A DNA stretch of 62,000 nucleotides from Adiantum capillus-veneris. Taxonomy: Eukaryota > Streptophyta > Polypodiopsida > Polypodiales > Pteridaceae. The notes beneath the pieces are model-generated. The model was not told the DNA's origin and searched no databases. It was given only the letters and a program-made list of their open reading frames with translations. Made by a program: the position numbers and the translations under genes. Numbering within the stretch: position 1 is the first letter of the stretch; every line of letters starts with the position of its first letter. Below are positions 44,838 through 56,329 of the stretch, one piece after another. The stretch lies in the NCBI GenBank assembly GCA_014529385.2, contig CM043967.1:132486682-132548681 (forward strand), in the 5' to 3' direction.

Positions 44838-45226
44838 GCCACCTGGCCTAGGATTCCCTTCCCACTAGCAATTGGCCCGTGGCCCGCGGCCTGGTCCTTG
44901 ACCCCCAGGATTTCCCTTGGCATGACAGTACCACCAACTTGGTTTACATACATGTATACAATGTCCTCCCAATAAGAGATAGCCAAAGAGGGTCATGCAA
45001 GAGAGGCAGAGACAGAGTCTGACGAAGAACCTCGCAAGGTTATGATGTTCTTATGCATTCCACACTCGAGATAAATAGACTTTTATTGTTTTGCTCGGAA
45101 TGTGAAGAGAATCAAAATTTATCTATCATTAGTATGTGCCACTTGTTTTTTTTTTTTTTTTAAATTAATGCTCTACACATGAATTTCCATGTGCTACCAA
45201 ATGGAACAAATAATTAACACTTTGTA

Positions 45227-45378
<152 letters not shown>

Positions 45379-45730
45379 AAGGATTAACTGCATGGTGCGA
45401 GATGAAAGGTGTATGCAGGCCTTCTTTACACCATATGCCATCTCTAGGGATCTCTTGAGTGAGAACAAGAGAAGGAGAATCTATGTGGGCATGCATCCAA
45501 GATATGAGGGTTGTATGTATCAGTGAGAATTGAGGGTTATATGCCTCAGCGTTAACAGTGGCTATTCTAGAGGATGTGTTGAGGCAGGTTGCAGGCATGA
45601 TCTCGCTCGCGAGACCGAAACCGCCCCAAAACCACGTCTCGTTGAGAGAAGATTATGAGGTTGTGAGGGAGGGTGAAGCAAGTTGGTATGTGTGAGAGAA
45701 TGGGGCACAAATTGTAGTTGTTCTGCCCTT

Positions 45731-45765
45731 GGGGAGGGGGGGGGGGGGGGGGGGGGGGGCGGGGT
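45731..45765. repeat. Guanine homopolymer, 24 G in a row
   Basis: Run of G at 45736-45759 flanked by further G blocks (45731-45734 and 45761-45764). It could form G-quadruplex DNA and is error-prone in assembly. Confidence 0.95.
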
Positions 45766-46014
45766 CTTTGGAAACACAATTTTTATCTAGCCTCGTCATC
45801 CATGTCACGTTAACCTGCTTCCAAGTCCAATTCAACTTTATGGATTTTGTGATCAAGGGAGAGCTCCGCTTCTTCTTCTTCTTCTTCTCCCCAAGAGCTC
45901 TCCAATATCTCAAAAATCCTTGACAGCGCCGTCTTTCAAAAACAAGGGAAAGCGAATGAGAGGGAGAAAGGAATTTCCCTCAACCCCATCAAAGTCCAAG
46001 GGAGGGGGGCCGCC

Positions 46015-46320
46015 AATCTGGGCGTCCATTTGCTGGCGATAAAAATCCGTAATATGAGACCTGCATGCTTCGATGCTTGCCAAATCAGCACCTGGAACGC
46101 AAGCATTGTGCCAATGTGGGCGTGTCAATGTGCTGATGTTGCTACCCAGATTACGGATGTTTAATCGCCAGTAAATGGACGCCCAGATTACGGATATTAC
46201 GGATGGTCTCATATTATGCAATGTGCTGATGTTGCTACCCAGCTGATGTTTGCGTGCATCCGTAATATCCGTAATCTGGGCGCAAGACCAATGTAGCAAC
46301 ATTAGCACATTGACACGCGC
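46015..46320. repeat. Cluster of interleaved inverted repeats
   Basis: Three arm pairs: 46015-46039 with 46164-46189; 46118-46146 with 46291-46320; and a perfect 24-bp pair, 46182-46205 with 46257-46280. The phrase CCCAGATTACGGAT recurs in both orientations. No coding frame. Confidence 0.85.
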
Positions 46321-46506
46321 AAGCATTAAAATCCTATACTACATTGACACATCAGCACACGGAACCCCGTCCGTCACTATCAGAATCTGGAATTGTCAGT
46401 GGGTCGCTATCGCCGCATGGAATTTGTTGGGGTCACTATGGTTGTAGGGATTCACTACATAGCTGTCATTTTCTAGCCCCCCTCTCCCTAGACATTTGAC
46501 GGCCGT

Positions 46507-46621
46507 GAAAGGACACTCAGTGTCCTTTCTTGAAATCAGCGCTCCCCCATGGCTCCCGGCCTCCGCCGGTCGCCACATGGGGTCGCCCTGATTTCAAAGA
46601 AAGGACATTGAGTGTCCTTTC
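46507..46621. repeat. Hairpin: 33-34 bp inverted arms, each arm itself palindromic
   Basis: The left arm 46507-46539 pairs with 46588-46621 (two small differences). Each arm contains AAAGGACACT(C/G)AGTGTCCTTT-like palindromes. The 48-base GC-rich loop holds a further CCCCATG/CATGGGG pair. Shape is like a small fold-back or MITE-type element. Flanking duplications were not found. Confidence 0.8.
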
Positions 46622-46631
46622 CCTACACCTT

Positions 46632-47331
46632 CTTATTCTTCTTCCCCGCCAAGAGCATCAAATAACTCCCTCCTTCTATTCGCCATGAGAGAGCTCCCCA
46701 AAGAACTATTCCAAATGATAACAAATACCCTCCGAAAAAAACATCAAAAAAAATCCACTAATAACCTTCACTTCTACTTTTGGCTCGTTCAACCAAAATT
46801 AGCGTCAAAAAGAGGTTTGTCTTTTCTTATTTTTGGAAGTCTTCTTCATCTTCATGCAAACTTCTATTAACTCATTTTCATGGTGCTGTTACAACAACTT
46901 GGGCACCCTTCATCGTGTGAGTCCCATCTTGAAACTTGCTAGTTTTAGGCACTATAGTAGGAGCTATCGTCGGATCAAAAAGCAATGTCGCTATATGAAC
47001 GATTGGCTGCCACAAGCCAATTATCCCTATGCTAACTTTTTGACACCTCTAACTTCAAATTCAAAAAGACTAATGGATCAATAGGCCATGATTTCACGGT
47101 TTGTATTCGTATAGTGAAAGTCAACATCAAATGAGCTTTAACCCTTCTATTCCACAAGAGATTTTTGTTCTCATTGAGCTCATCTTATGGAACCTGAAGT
47201 ATGTTTTATTTGTTGATTGCCAATGATGCTTCTACGTTGCTACCATCATCATGAGTGCTCAAATATGGACACAAGATCCCATATTTCTTCCACTATGAGT
47301 TGTGTCTCGTGAAGCTTCGCAATGGCTTGCT
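46632..47331. other. No recognised gene
   Basis: Short plus-strand frames only. The last part is the target of element H. The flanks of H (before 47332 and after 54799) read on in one plus-strand phase for some 40 codons, which may be chance. Confidence 0.4.
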
Positions 47332-47336
47332 CATCC
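47332..47336. repeat. Left target-site duplication of element H (CATCC)
   Basis: CATCC before the LTR start TGTAACA. It recurs at 54795-54799. Confidence 0.95.
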
Positions 47337-48532
47337 TGTAACATTTAATGGCCTAAAAACTTGTGTGTATCGGAAATTAGCATGAACATAGTGGGCATTT
47401 CATTAGAATAGATTCCTAATGAGAATTACAAGAGTGCTTGGGTGGAGAGAGCAACAAAAAGCATAACACCTAGTTAGATAGCATGAACAATACTTTCAAA
47501 AGGGAGAGAAATTAAGCTATTGACAACAGTTGAGGACCGGATTTGCATGGAGCCGATCCCCCCTCCAAAAGGCTTTGTATTATGGTTTCTCCCATCAAGA
47601 GAGACATTGTACAATACAATTCTTTGTGTTCCTTCAAGACTAGCTAGTGCAATGAAGATGAAAGCTTCATGCACTAAGCAAAACACTTAGCAAACACAAC
47701 ATTAATTATCCCCGTTCTCATACCCAAGACCTCACACACCTTCGAAGATGGTGAGAGCTAGCCGGGTATGAGAGTAGATTGAGAGGAAGAAGGAGTATCT
47801 TACGAGAAAGATGTACATCTCCTCACATAATCACTCATATTAGCATAGCATAGCTTAGCTTAGTAATTAGCATGGTAGAGGATATGAGCATGCATTGAAG
47901 CTTGGCTCTTGGTTGGATTTGCATCACAAAGCCAAGATTTGTTGGTGTAGGCCTCCCTTCTCACAATCTTGGAGTAGGTGGTAAGCTCTCCATTAAAGCT
48001 TGAGAAGGAGAGAGAGTCTTCTTTACTTCACACATGAGATTGTGTGAGTGTGTGTGATAATGCCTTACAAAAATCAGCCCCCTCTCTCTCTTGGGCGAGC
48101 CCCCTTGCTATTTGCTCTTGTTGTCCTCCCATTGGACCTCCCTAGAGCTAGCTAATGACAATTAAGCAGCATAAGTGATAGCCTTTTGACATGTGTCTCC
48201 CTTTCCCCTTTTGTGATAGCTTAAGGTAATTTAATAATTCAACTAAACTCTCATTGGACCCCTTTGCCTCCTGGCTAATAGGAATCAGGCAAGCCATTGG
48301 GCTACTAAATGCTCATTCGACCACTTGGGAGACTGGCCAATAGTCTTCTAGAGGACTTAATTCTCAATGGTTCTTTTATTAAGTGTTTTTAAATTAATTA
48401 AACTAGATTTACTCTAGCCTAATTCTCATTGGTCCACCTCCAAGGCCATCCAATAGGAATTGGGTACACCTTGTGGGCATCTGGGCTAGGGAGCTGACAT
48501 GTGTCCCTCATTCCCTTTGTGTAAAGGGAGCT

Positions 48533-48566
<34 letters not shown>

Positions 48567-48957
48567 TGTGTGTGTGTGACTTTCTCTCTCATCCCCTACT
48601 CCCAAGGCTCGCCCCCTCCTATGTAGGGATTTGTAAAGACTTTTTGGGTCACACACAAACCATCCAATTCCCCCATGGCTGCCCTTTGGACACAACCTTT
48701 GAATTTTGGAACATTAGCATTTTGGAAGTCTTAATGGGCTAAACCTTAGGGTCTTTTTAGCCCATTGTTGCACATGGCTCTTTTGCAGATGGCCCCCCCT
48801 TTGGATCCCTATTTTCCCTCCTTTGGATCCCTACTGTGGCCGGTCTACTAGCTTAACCAATATTCTAGCTTTTTCTCCCCTAGCACTTCCCCATATTAAA
48901 TGATCAGTTTAACATGAGAAAATCATTTAGGAGAATTAGATATTGATTATTATGACA
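47337..48957 (-). repeat. 3' LTR of element H (long form, 1621 bp)
   Basis: Contains about 825 bp (about 47400-48225) that is missing from the partner, and a GT array at 48532-48578. The rest aligns closely with 54054-54794. Confidence 0.93.
48532..48578. repeat. (GT)n microsatellite within the H LTR
   Basis: About 23 GT units, with one TA interruption. The partner LTR has only about five units (near 54411), showing slippage since insertion. Confidence 0.97.
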
Positions 48958-48972
48958 TTACCTCTCTCTTGA
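48958..48972 (-). promoter_or_regulatory. Polypurine tract of element H
   Basis: The minus strand reads AAGAGAGAGGTAA before the LTR start TGTCATAA. Confidence 0.75.
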
Positions 48973-49086
48973 AATCATAGTCTTCCTCGACTATGGTGTA
49001 CAGAAGATAAAGCATATTCATGAGTCCTTTTCTTAGCGGGTAGAGGATCCCTATGTTACCCTACGATATCATTCCACAATGGATGA

Positions 49087-51775
49087 CTAGTCCATTTGGC
49101 GCTTGAGAGCCTGAGGCTGCCGCAAGCATGTCTGCACATTAGTCTTATCAATCTTCCCAATCATTTTCTTTAAAGGCTTGGGCTCTTCTGTGCTTGTCAG
49201 CAGCAGCCTTTTGCCTTTGCTATGAGATAGAGATAGCATCCTTAATCTTTTGAAAAGATTCTTGTAGGTCTCGGCTATACTCATCTGCAGCGAAGATCTT
49301 CCCATGTACCTTAAGTAGCAAGGGACTTTTTTATCTTCCCTCAATTACCTCGAAAGGTGCTTTTCCCGTGGAAGTATGTACAGTGTTATTGTAAGCATAC
49401 TCCACTAAGGGTAAGTACTTCTCCCATTGGGATCTTTGATCTACTTCCGTTACATAGGCTTTTAGTAGATCGAGGATTGTTAGGTTAGCTATTTCACTTT
49501 GGCCATCCGTTTGTGGATGATAGGCCGAAGAGAAGTTTAGCATTGTCCCTAGATTCTCAAAGAGACCCTTCCAGAAATTATTGGTCATTCTAGGATCTCT
49601 ATCCGACACTATGGACATTGGCAAGCCATGGTACTTGAAAATTTGTGAAATGAAGAGGGTTGCCATTTGATGGGCTTTGATAGTCTTCTTGACAGGTATC
49701 AAATGAGCTTGTTTACTCAACATGTCTACTATCGTCCATATTTCCGTATTCCCATGGATAGACTTAGGCAATCCAAAGATAAAATCCATGGATATGCTCT
49801 CCCATGGTGAATTAGGGATTGGCAAGGGTTGAAGCAATCCAAGTTGCTTCCCTCTATCAAATTTTGTCTTTTGGCATACCACACATTTAGAAACACACTC
49901 TTGTATGTTCACTTTCATGGTAGGCCAATAGAAATATGTTTCAATTCCCTTTAAGGTAGACTGAATCCCTCTATGCCCCGCATAAGGTGGAGCATGAGAT
50001 TCATACATTACTTTCTCACGTAGTGAGTTAGTAACACATAGTCTATTGCCGTAGAGAAAATAACCATCTTGTAAAGTAAATGGTTCTTCTTTCTTCCCTA
50101 ATGCAAGGGCTGAAATCACATCTCTAAAATGGGGATCAATAGCGTACACATCTATCATTGAAGATAGATCATTGTGAGTGGCTATGGAAACCGTATTCAC
50201 TCTCGGTCGTCTTGAGAGTGCAGCAGCTACTTGATTATGCTTGCCAGCAATGTGAGCAATATGAAAATGAAATTGCGAAAGAAAATTTTCCCACCTCATT
50301 TGTTTGTCGGAAAGCTTGGTATGCGTCATGAAGTACTTAAGACTTTGGTGATCCATTCGCAGAATGAAAGGAGTCCCCAATAAATAGTGCTTCCGTGAGT
50401 CTAAGGCATGTAGAACTGCAAGGAGTTCCTTTTCATATATGCCTAGAGCTTGCTCAACAAGGTCGAGCCTTCGACTTTCATAGCCTATGGCGTGCCCTTC
50501 TTGAAGCAAAACAGCTCCAAGGAATACACCACAAGCATCACATTGGACCTCAAATGGTTTTGAGAGATCCGGTAGTGTAAGCACAGGTTGAGAGATAAGC
50601 TTTTAGAAAGCATTGTTCTCCTTAGCAGACCATGTATACCTAACGCTTTTCTTTGTTAGGTCATGTAATGGTCCCGCAATTTGTGAGAACTTTTCTATGA
50701 AGCATGCACACATACCTATACAGCTTCTTAGTTCATGAAGATTCCTTGGTTTAGGCCATCCTTTTATTACCTCCAACTTTGATGGATCCATTTGGATGCC
50801 ATCTTGAGAGATAATGTGGCCTAAATACTGAATCTCTTGCAAGAAAAATTCACTTTTCTTTCGATTAACATAAAGTTTATTCTCTCTTAAAACTTGAAAT
50901 ATTACCTTGAGGTGTTGCTTGTGTTCATCTAATGAATTAGAGGAGATGATAATATCATCAAAGAACACTCCAGTGAAGGTTCGATGAGACCTGAACAGCT
51001 TCTCCATCAAGCGGTTGAATGTGGCTGGTGCATTGGTCAAGCCAAAAGGCATGACAATGTATTCGTAAAGACCAAATGTGGTGCGAAATGCGGTTTTTAC
51101 AATGTCTTGATCAACTATCCTTATTTGATGATAGCCACTTTTTAGGTCAATCCTACTCAAGTAGGTCGATCCTTGTATCTTATCAAATAGGTCTTCTACC
51201 CATGGAACGGGAAACCTATTCGTGATAGTGATCCTATTTAGTGCTCTATAGTTGACACACATACGATATGTGCCGTCTTTCTTTTGCACTAATAGCACGG
51301 GTGAGCAAAATGGAGATGAGATAGGCCTAACCATGCCCTTCTCAACTAACTCATGCACTTGCCGCATAATCTCCTCTTATTGAGCTTGAGAAACTCTATA
51401 AGGAGGTTTGTTAGGCAGTGAACTTCCTGGAAGAAGTTCAATTGCATGGTCATCATTACCTCGTTTAGGAGGTAGCTCACAAGGGATGTCGTCAATAAAA
51501 ACATCTTGAAACCCCTTGAGAAAATTGGATAACTCTAATTCCTTTTGGTTGCTTTTATTTTCTTTTGCTAAATCATTAGGTTCATTTTGAGAATCTTTAA
51601 CAAAAATCATGTACACGGAAATAGAGTTCTTTATTGACTTGTTGAAAGCTGGTGTATGTACAATGGGGATAGTGTTACCCATTTCCTTAGCATCTATATA
51701 CATGTCTTTTTTCCTCAACTTAAAAGAGATTCTCCTTTCAGGAAATTTAACATTGGCAGTCAGGCGGTCAACCAT
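49087..51775 (-). pseudogene. Pol of element H: RT, RNase H, integrase (two in-frame stops)
   Basis: Frames 51377-51775, 50603-51367 and 49331-50584 lie in one phase, separated only by TAA (51377) and a stop at 50603. RT shows [52 protein letters not shown] and FFDDIIISS (catalytic box). RNase H shows PFEVQCDACGVFLGAVLLQE, YEKELLAVLHALDSRKHYLL, RMDHQSLKYF and GKHNQVAAALSRR. Integrase shows the zinc region HAPPYAGHRG / CVSKCVVCQ, catalytic SMDFIFGLPKS, SDRDPRMTNNFW and YHPQTDGQSEIANL, and LVEYAYNNTVHTSTGKAPF. A shift after 49331 leads to a short coiled tail (49087-49344). No chromodomain was found. Confidence 0.93.
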
Positions 51776-52135
51776 GGTGCCCCTAGGATTACAGCCTCAT
51801 GCTTGAGAGGAGAGATAAAGAAGTCCTCTTTGTCCACATAGCCTTGGACATGAAGCCTCAATTTCCCGATTAAGGGAGTGACTGAAGCTTCTTGCCCCTT
51901 GAAGACACTGTCTGCGGGTAGGACATCTCCCATCTCGTAAGCTTGTATGCCTAGCTTGGTGGCCAACTATAAAGATATAAAATTGTGAGTAGAACCAAGG
52001 TCAAAGAGAATAAAAGCATCATGTTCTCTTACCTTTCCCCAAGCATGGCATAGAGGAGATCCTTTGTGGTGAGTTTGGTGAGTCTCCTCCTCTTGGATTT
52101 CAACCAAGGAAGCTCTAGGAGGATCTTGGCGGTTG
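51760..52135 (-). pseudogene. Protease of element H (shifted frames)
   Basis: Around 51990-52030 the minus strand reads LFDLGSTHNFIS, the active site with the usual S or T replaced by Leu before Gly. The 51760-51966 frame then reads LRLHVQGYVDKEDFFISPLK and EAVILGAPWL, a typical protease C-terminal half. A stop at about 51967 separates them. Confidence 0.8.
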
Positions 52136-53660
52136 TTCTTTTGGGGACAAGGGCGGTACGCATGCCCTTGCTCGCCGCACTTGAAACACCGGTTATCCTT
52201 GCGATAACGCTCAAGCTCTTCAGGAGAGAGATTTTGTTTTTACCTTTGTAAACTCCCTTCTCTTTAGCTTTGTTGGAGTTGCCCTTAGGAGACTTTTGGA
52301 CATTGTCCTTCCCCTTAGGCTCGTTGGAACCCTTTTTTTTCGTGGGCTTATTATTTCTTTTAGCCCCCGTTTGAAAATTGATTCGAGAGGCCACCATAGT
52401 ATGGTGTATTACCGCCGATATGGTATGTGGCCTTTGCGAGTTGACATACTCCGTCATTTCTTCGGTTAAGCCCGCACAAAATTGTTGCTTTTGCTCTCCA
52501 AAATCCAACTTTTTGAAGATAGTGGCTTTGAGTTGTAGGTCCCAAAACTTGTCTACATATTTGTGGATGGATTCATAGGAGGAGAGCTTTAAGCTTCGCC
52601 ATTCGGTGAGTACTTTGTCTTTGGCATCGGTGGCCAAAAACTGCTTCATAATGGAAGCTCTTAAAGCTTTCCATGTTTGTGGAGCTTCACCGTTGGCTCG
52701 TAGGCTAGACCACCATTGCCTGGCGGACTTTTGAAAGTGCATAGCTACATGGCGTAGCTTAGAGGACTTCGTGAAGCCCTCATCTCCAAACGCAGCATCA
52801 AACTGTTGGATAAAGGCCAAGACTTTGTCCGTAGCACCAAAGGTGCCATCATAGGTAAGGAAAGAGATGCTCTTCCCTCCCTCTTTGAACTTCTTCAGCT
52901 TGAATGACCTCTTCCATGCGGCTTAGGATTTCCTATGGCCTCTTCTTTTTTATGGTTCAAAGGTTACACCATCACTTTCTTCAAAAGGTGAAGAATTTGA
53001 AGAAGGTGGAGAAGAGGGTGACCTCTTTCTCGCCTTTTTCTTGTCTTGATCTTCGTCGTCTTCACCATCACTTTCATAAGAGGAAGAGGATGAAGAAGAT
53101 GGAGAAGAGGGTGTCCTCTTTCTCGCCTTTTTCTTCTCTTGCTTTTTATCATCCCTCTTTGAATTATGGTGTGGAGAAGAGTGTGATGGTCTGCTCCGCT
53201 TTGGTGGTGATGGAGAGCGTTTAGCTCGCCGTCTTCATGGAGCCATCTCCGCCGAGGTGGCGAGAGACTCACTTATTTCTCGTTCCTTTGGTGGAGGCTC
53301 TTGAGTTCTTCTTTGAGAAGGAGATGCATCATCAAGAAGTAAATTCTTGAGTCCTTCGTATAGATTCTCTTCTTCTTCCCGAATCGGAGAGAGACCTCTT
53401 TTGGGAGTCCCACAAGGAGGCTTCCTAGGTGTTCTCTCGTCATGGTGATAAGCTTGGAGAATCCCGTGAGCACGGAGCTGCCGTTGCACTTCACTTTGGA
53501 GAGATGGATTGCCCATGGCTTGTTGAAGCCTAGAAACAAGATAGTTAACAAGCATCGGAGCATCATTAGTAGCTTGCTCATTAGCAAAATCAAAGTTATC
53601 AACATTAATTTCACTCTCTTTACTATTGTCAGTTATTCTAACAACTTTTAGGTGTAAACT
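52029..53660 (-). pseudogene. Gag of element H (broken)
   Basis: The N-part (53235-53555) has VSRLQQAMGNPSLQSEVQRQ and a charged Pro-rich tail. After a stop comes a Ser/Arg/acidic region with a repeated KKKARKR(T/S)PSSP unit (about 53000-53150). The 52029-52820 frame is capsid: FDAAFGDEGFTKSSKLRHVA, QWWSSLRANGEAPQTWKALR, FLATDAKDKVLTEWRSLKLS. A shift near 52230 leads to the zinc knuckle CFKCGEQGHAYRPC (about 52155-52200). Confidence 0.85.
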
Positions 53661-54040
53661 TTTTAGGTGTACTTTGGCACTTCAAGCCCTAGTTGCTACT
53701 CCTCTTTACCCCTTTAGAAAAAGCACTCAAGCTACTGTACCCGTGGCTCGAATACCATTAATTACAAGGAATAGAAGAGAGGGTCTTTCAACACCAAAAC
53801 AGCATTGGCTCTTGTCTAGCTTCTAATAGCTCAATAGTGGTTAAGCCGCAGGCAAGCCCCGTAGGACTCCACTATTAAGACCATAGCTCTCGACGGTGAT
53901 TCCCTGTTAACTCCACGAAGGCAGGCGCACTGCAAGGCTGAAAATTCCCTATTCTAATTACTCACAAGCAATTAATAATACCAACCATTTATAGCTAGCT
54001 TGAGGACCTCCCTTCTTGAGCAAGAAAAGAGAAACCTTGT

Positions 54041-54052
54041 GCTCTGATACCA
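54041..54052 (-). promoter_or_regulatory. Primer-binding site of element H (tRNA-iMet)
   Basis: The minus strand reads TGGTATCAGAGC, an exact initiator-Met complement, one base after the 5' LTR. Confidence 0.95.
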
Positions 54053-54053
54053 A

Positions 54054-54794
54054 TGTAACATGTAATGGCTTAAAAACTTGTGTGTAGCGAAAATTAGCAT
54101 GAACATAGTGGGCATTTCAACTAAACTCTCATTGGACCCCTTTTCCTCCTGGCCAATAGGAATCAAGCAAGTCATTGGGCTGTTGAATGCTCATTGGACC
54201 ACTTGGGAGACTGACCAATAGTCTTCTAGAGGACTTACTTCTCATTGGTTCTTTTATTAAGTGTTTTTAAATTAATTAAACTAGATTTACTCTAGCCTAT
54301 TTCTCATTGGTCCACCTCCAAGGCCATCCAATAGGAATTGGGTACACCTTGTGGACATCTGGGCTAAGGAGCTAACATGTGTCCCTCATTCCCTTTGTGT
54401 AAAGAGAGCTTGTGTGTGTGTCTTTCTCTCTCATCCCCTACTCCCAAGGCTCGTCCCCTCCTATGTAGGGATTTGTAATGACTTTTTGGGTCACACACAA
54501 CGCATCCAATTTCCCATGGCTGACCTTTGGACACAACCTTTGAATTTTGGAACCTTAGCATTTTGGAAGTCTTAATGGGCTGAACCTTAGGGTCTTTTTA
54601 GCCCATTGTTGCACATGACTCTTTTGCAGATGGCCCCCCCTTTGGATCCCTATTTTCCCTCCTTTGGATCCCTACTATAGCCAGTCTGTTAGCTTAACCA
54701 ATATTCTAGCTTTTTCTCCCCTGACACTTCCCCATATCAATCAGTTTAACATGAGAAAATCATTTAGGAGAATTAGATATTGATTATTATGACA
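54054..54794 (-). repeat. 5' LTR of element H (short form, 741 bp)
   Basis: Same ends as the left copy but with the internal 825 bp absent. The join GGGCATTTCAACTAAACTC shares TTCA with both edges in the long form, as for a deletion at a 4-bp microhomology. Confidence 0.93.
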
Positions 54795-54799
54795 CATCC

Positions 54800-55249
54800 T
54801 CAAATATTATTTTGTGCGTCTTTGTGAACCTAATGATGATTGTGTTGTTAGGATTAATGGGTCATTTTTTACTACAAACTTTTCCCCCTTTATAAATCTG
54901 CAACGCAAGAAAACCACACATAAACAAACACATGCACATGGTAGGGGTAAGCTCACCTATGGAAGAGGAAGACTCTTGCTTTGTCTCCCTTGCCCCCCAA
55001 AAGTATAATTGGAAAGATTGAAATTCCTCAGAAGTAATAGTGCGTCTTCCATTATTGATAACAGTTAGCCTTGCTTGGTTGGCCTTGTCATAGAAGTTGA
55101 TGTCTGAATTGGCGTAAGTGCGTGAATAGTAGTCATATTAGTCAATGTTTAATAGGATAGAAATGTGCTCTCCCTCGTAGTCCACTTCCTACTACATAGT
55201 CATGGTATTCAAAAATAAGATAACAAGCTTGAATTTATCTCTGGTAGGG
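54800..55249. other. No recognised gene
   Basis: Flank of element H. One 64-codon plus frame without domains. Confidence 0.45.
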
Positions 55250-56290
55250 CATACCATGGTATTGCAAAGCGCAACATGTTTCTCCAACCTTTCCTTTCTA
55301 GAAATCTCATTTCTCTAACCCGTGTGAAGGAAGGCCACATGCCTTAAAGGTGCAAGCATATGTGGCTGCATATAGAGAAAGGTCTTCCATTCACAACTAG
55401 TTAAAACAGCCCATAGACACAAACATGGTGGGCATATCCTCTAATCAACGCATTTGAGACTACAATTCGGACAGAAATTTCATGTGTGCAGCTAGTTTAA
55501 ACAGCCCACAACCATAGCCATGTTCAACATATCTTGCGTCAATGCCCAGAGCTTACTTGCCACAACCATGTTGAGCACATCACTGCATTTCATGCATAAT
55601 CTCAACAAATCTAACTTTTTGTGCTTTGGTAAGGGCTCCACATTTTGCATGCATAAAGATCAGCTTATTGCCAAGCACAACGTGTTTCTCCAATAGCCCT
55701 CGTCATGCAAGCTCTTGTGAACTGTCACCCATGTTGAAGGTTTTGCCTAAGGCCTTAGGCCTTCAAGTGCATGCATAGGTGATTGCATTTGAAGAAAGGT
55801 CATCCCTTTGCGTTTGGTTAAAGTAGCCCATAGCTACAACATGTTGGGACTATCCTACAATCAACACGTTTTAAGAGACTACATCTAGACAAAAAGTTCG
55901 CTTGTGTAGAATGGCTATCCCTTTATATCTGGTTCAAACAATTGAGAGCCATAGCCATGTAGGGCATATCTTGCATGAATAGCCGAGATCTTCCTTACCA
56001 CAACCATGTTGGACATTCCCTACAACCAACATAGTCCGAGAGACTACATTTCAGACAGAAAGTTTGTATGTGTGGAAAGGTCATCCCTTTGCATCTGGTC
56101 AAATAGCCTAGGGCAAGTTGGGCATATCCTTCAGCCAACCTACTGCAAACAGACTACAATTTGAAAAGAAAGATCATCAAAAATTTATGTGCTTTTACAA
56201 GGGCTCCACATTTTGCATACATGAAGACCAAAACATTGCCAAGCACAATAGGTTTCTCCAACCTCCTAGGTCTAGCAATCTCATCGTGAA
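55250..56290. repeat. Diverged tandem repeat field with nested units
   Basis: The phrase TTGCCAAGCACAA(C/T)...TTTCTCCAA appears near 55262, 55671 and 56236. Between these a second unit (AGCCATGTTGGGCATATCC, GAGAGACTACATTTCAGACA, CATCCCTTTGCATCTGGT) recurs at about 55420, 55830, 55950 and 56060. Larger unit roughly 410-565 bp. Confidence 0.7.
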
Positions 56291-56329
56291 TTTCTTCAGT
56301 GGGATGCAACTCTAAGTATGTTGCAGGTG

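Larger units (their letters stand above)
36118..44838 (-). mobile_element. Element E: Ty3/gypsy element lacking integrase, interrupted by F
   Basis: Minus-strand parts: LTR promoter (TATA 44830-44837), PBS-like site (44770-44781), [element F], leader (39719-39017), gag (39016-38050), protease (38001-37726), RT (37345-36740), RNase H (36740-36150) and a purine tract (36118-36128). The RNase H end is followed directly by the purine tract, so integrase was deleted or was never present. Domains are broken by stops. Confidence 0.78.
47337..54794 (-). mobile_element. Element H: nearly complete Ty3/gypsy retrotransposon
   Basis: LTRs 47337-48957 and 54054-54794 share both ends (TGTAACAT...TTATGACA). 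A perfect TSD, an exact tRNA-iMet PBS, a purine tract and full gag-protease-RT-RNase H-integrase order are present. Pol has only two in-frame stops over about 2.4 kb, so it is the best-preserved autonomous-type element here. The LTRs differ in length by 880 bp, because about 825 bp present in the left copy is absent from the right. Confidence 0.96.

Noticed and set aside
46700-55010. Host gene interrupted by element H, because the two flanks read on in one phase for about 40 codons
   Set aside because: A stop lies shortly upstream, no family is recognised, and 40 codons is within chance. Mentioned only as a weak note.
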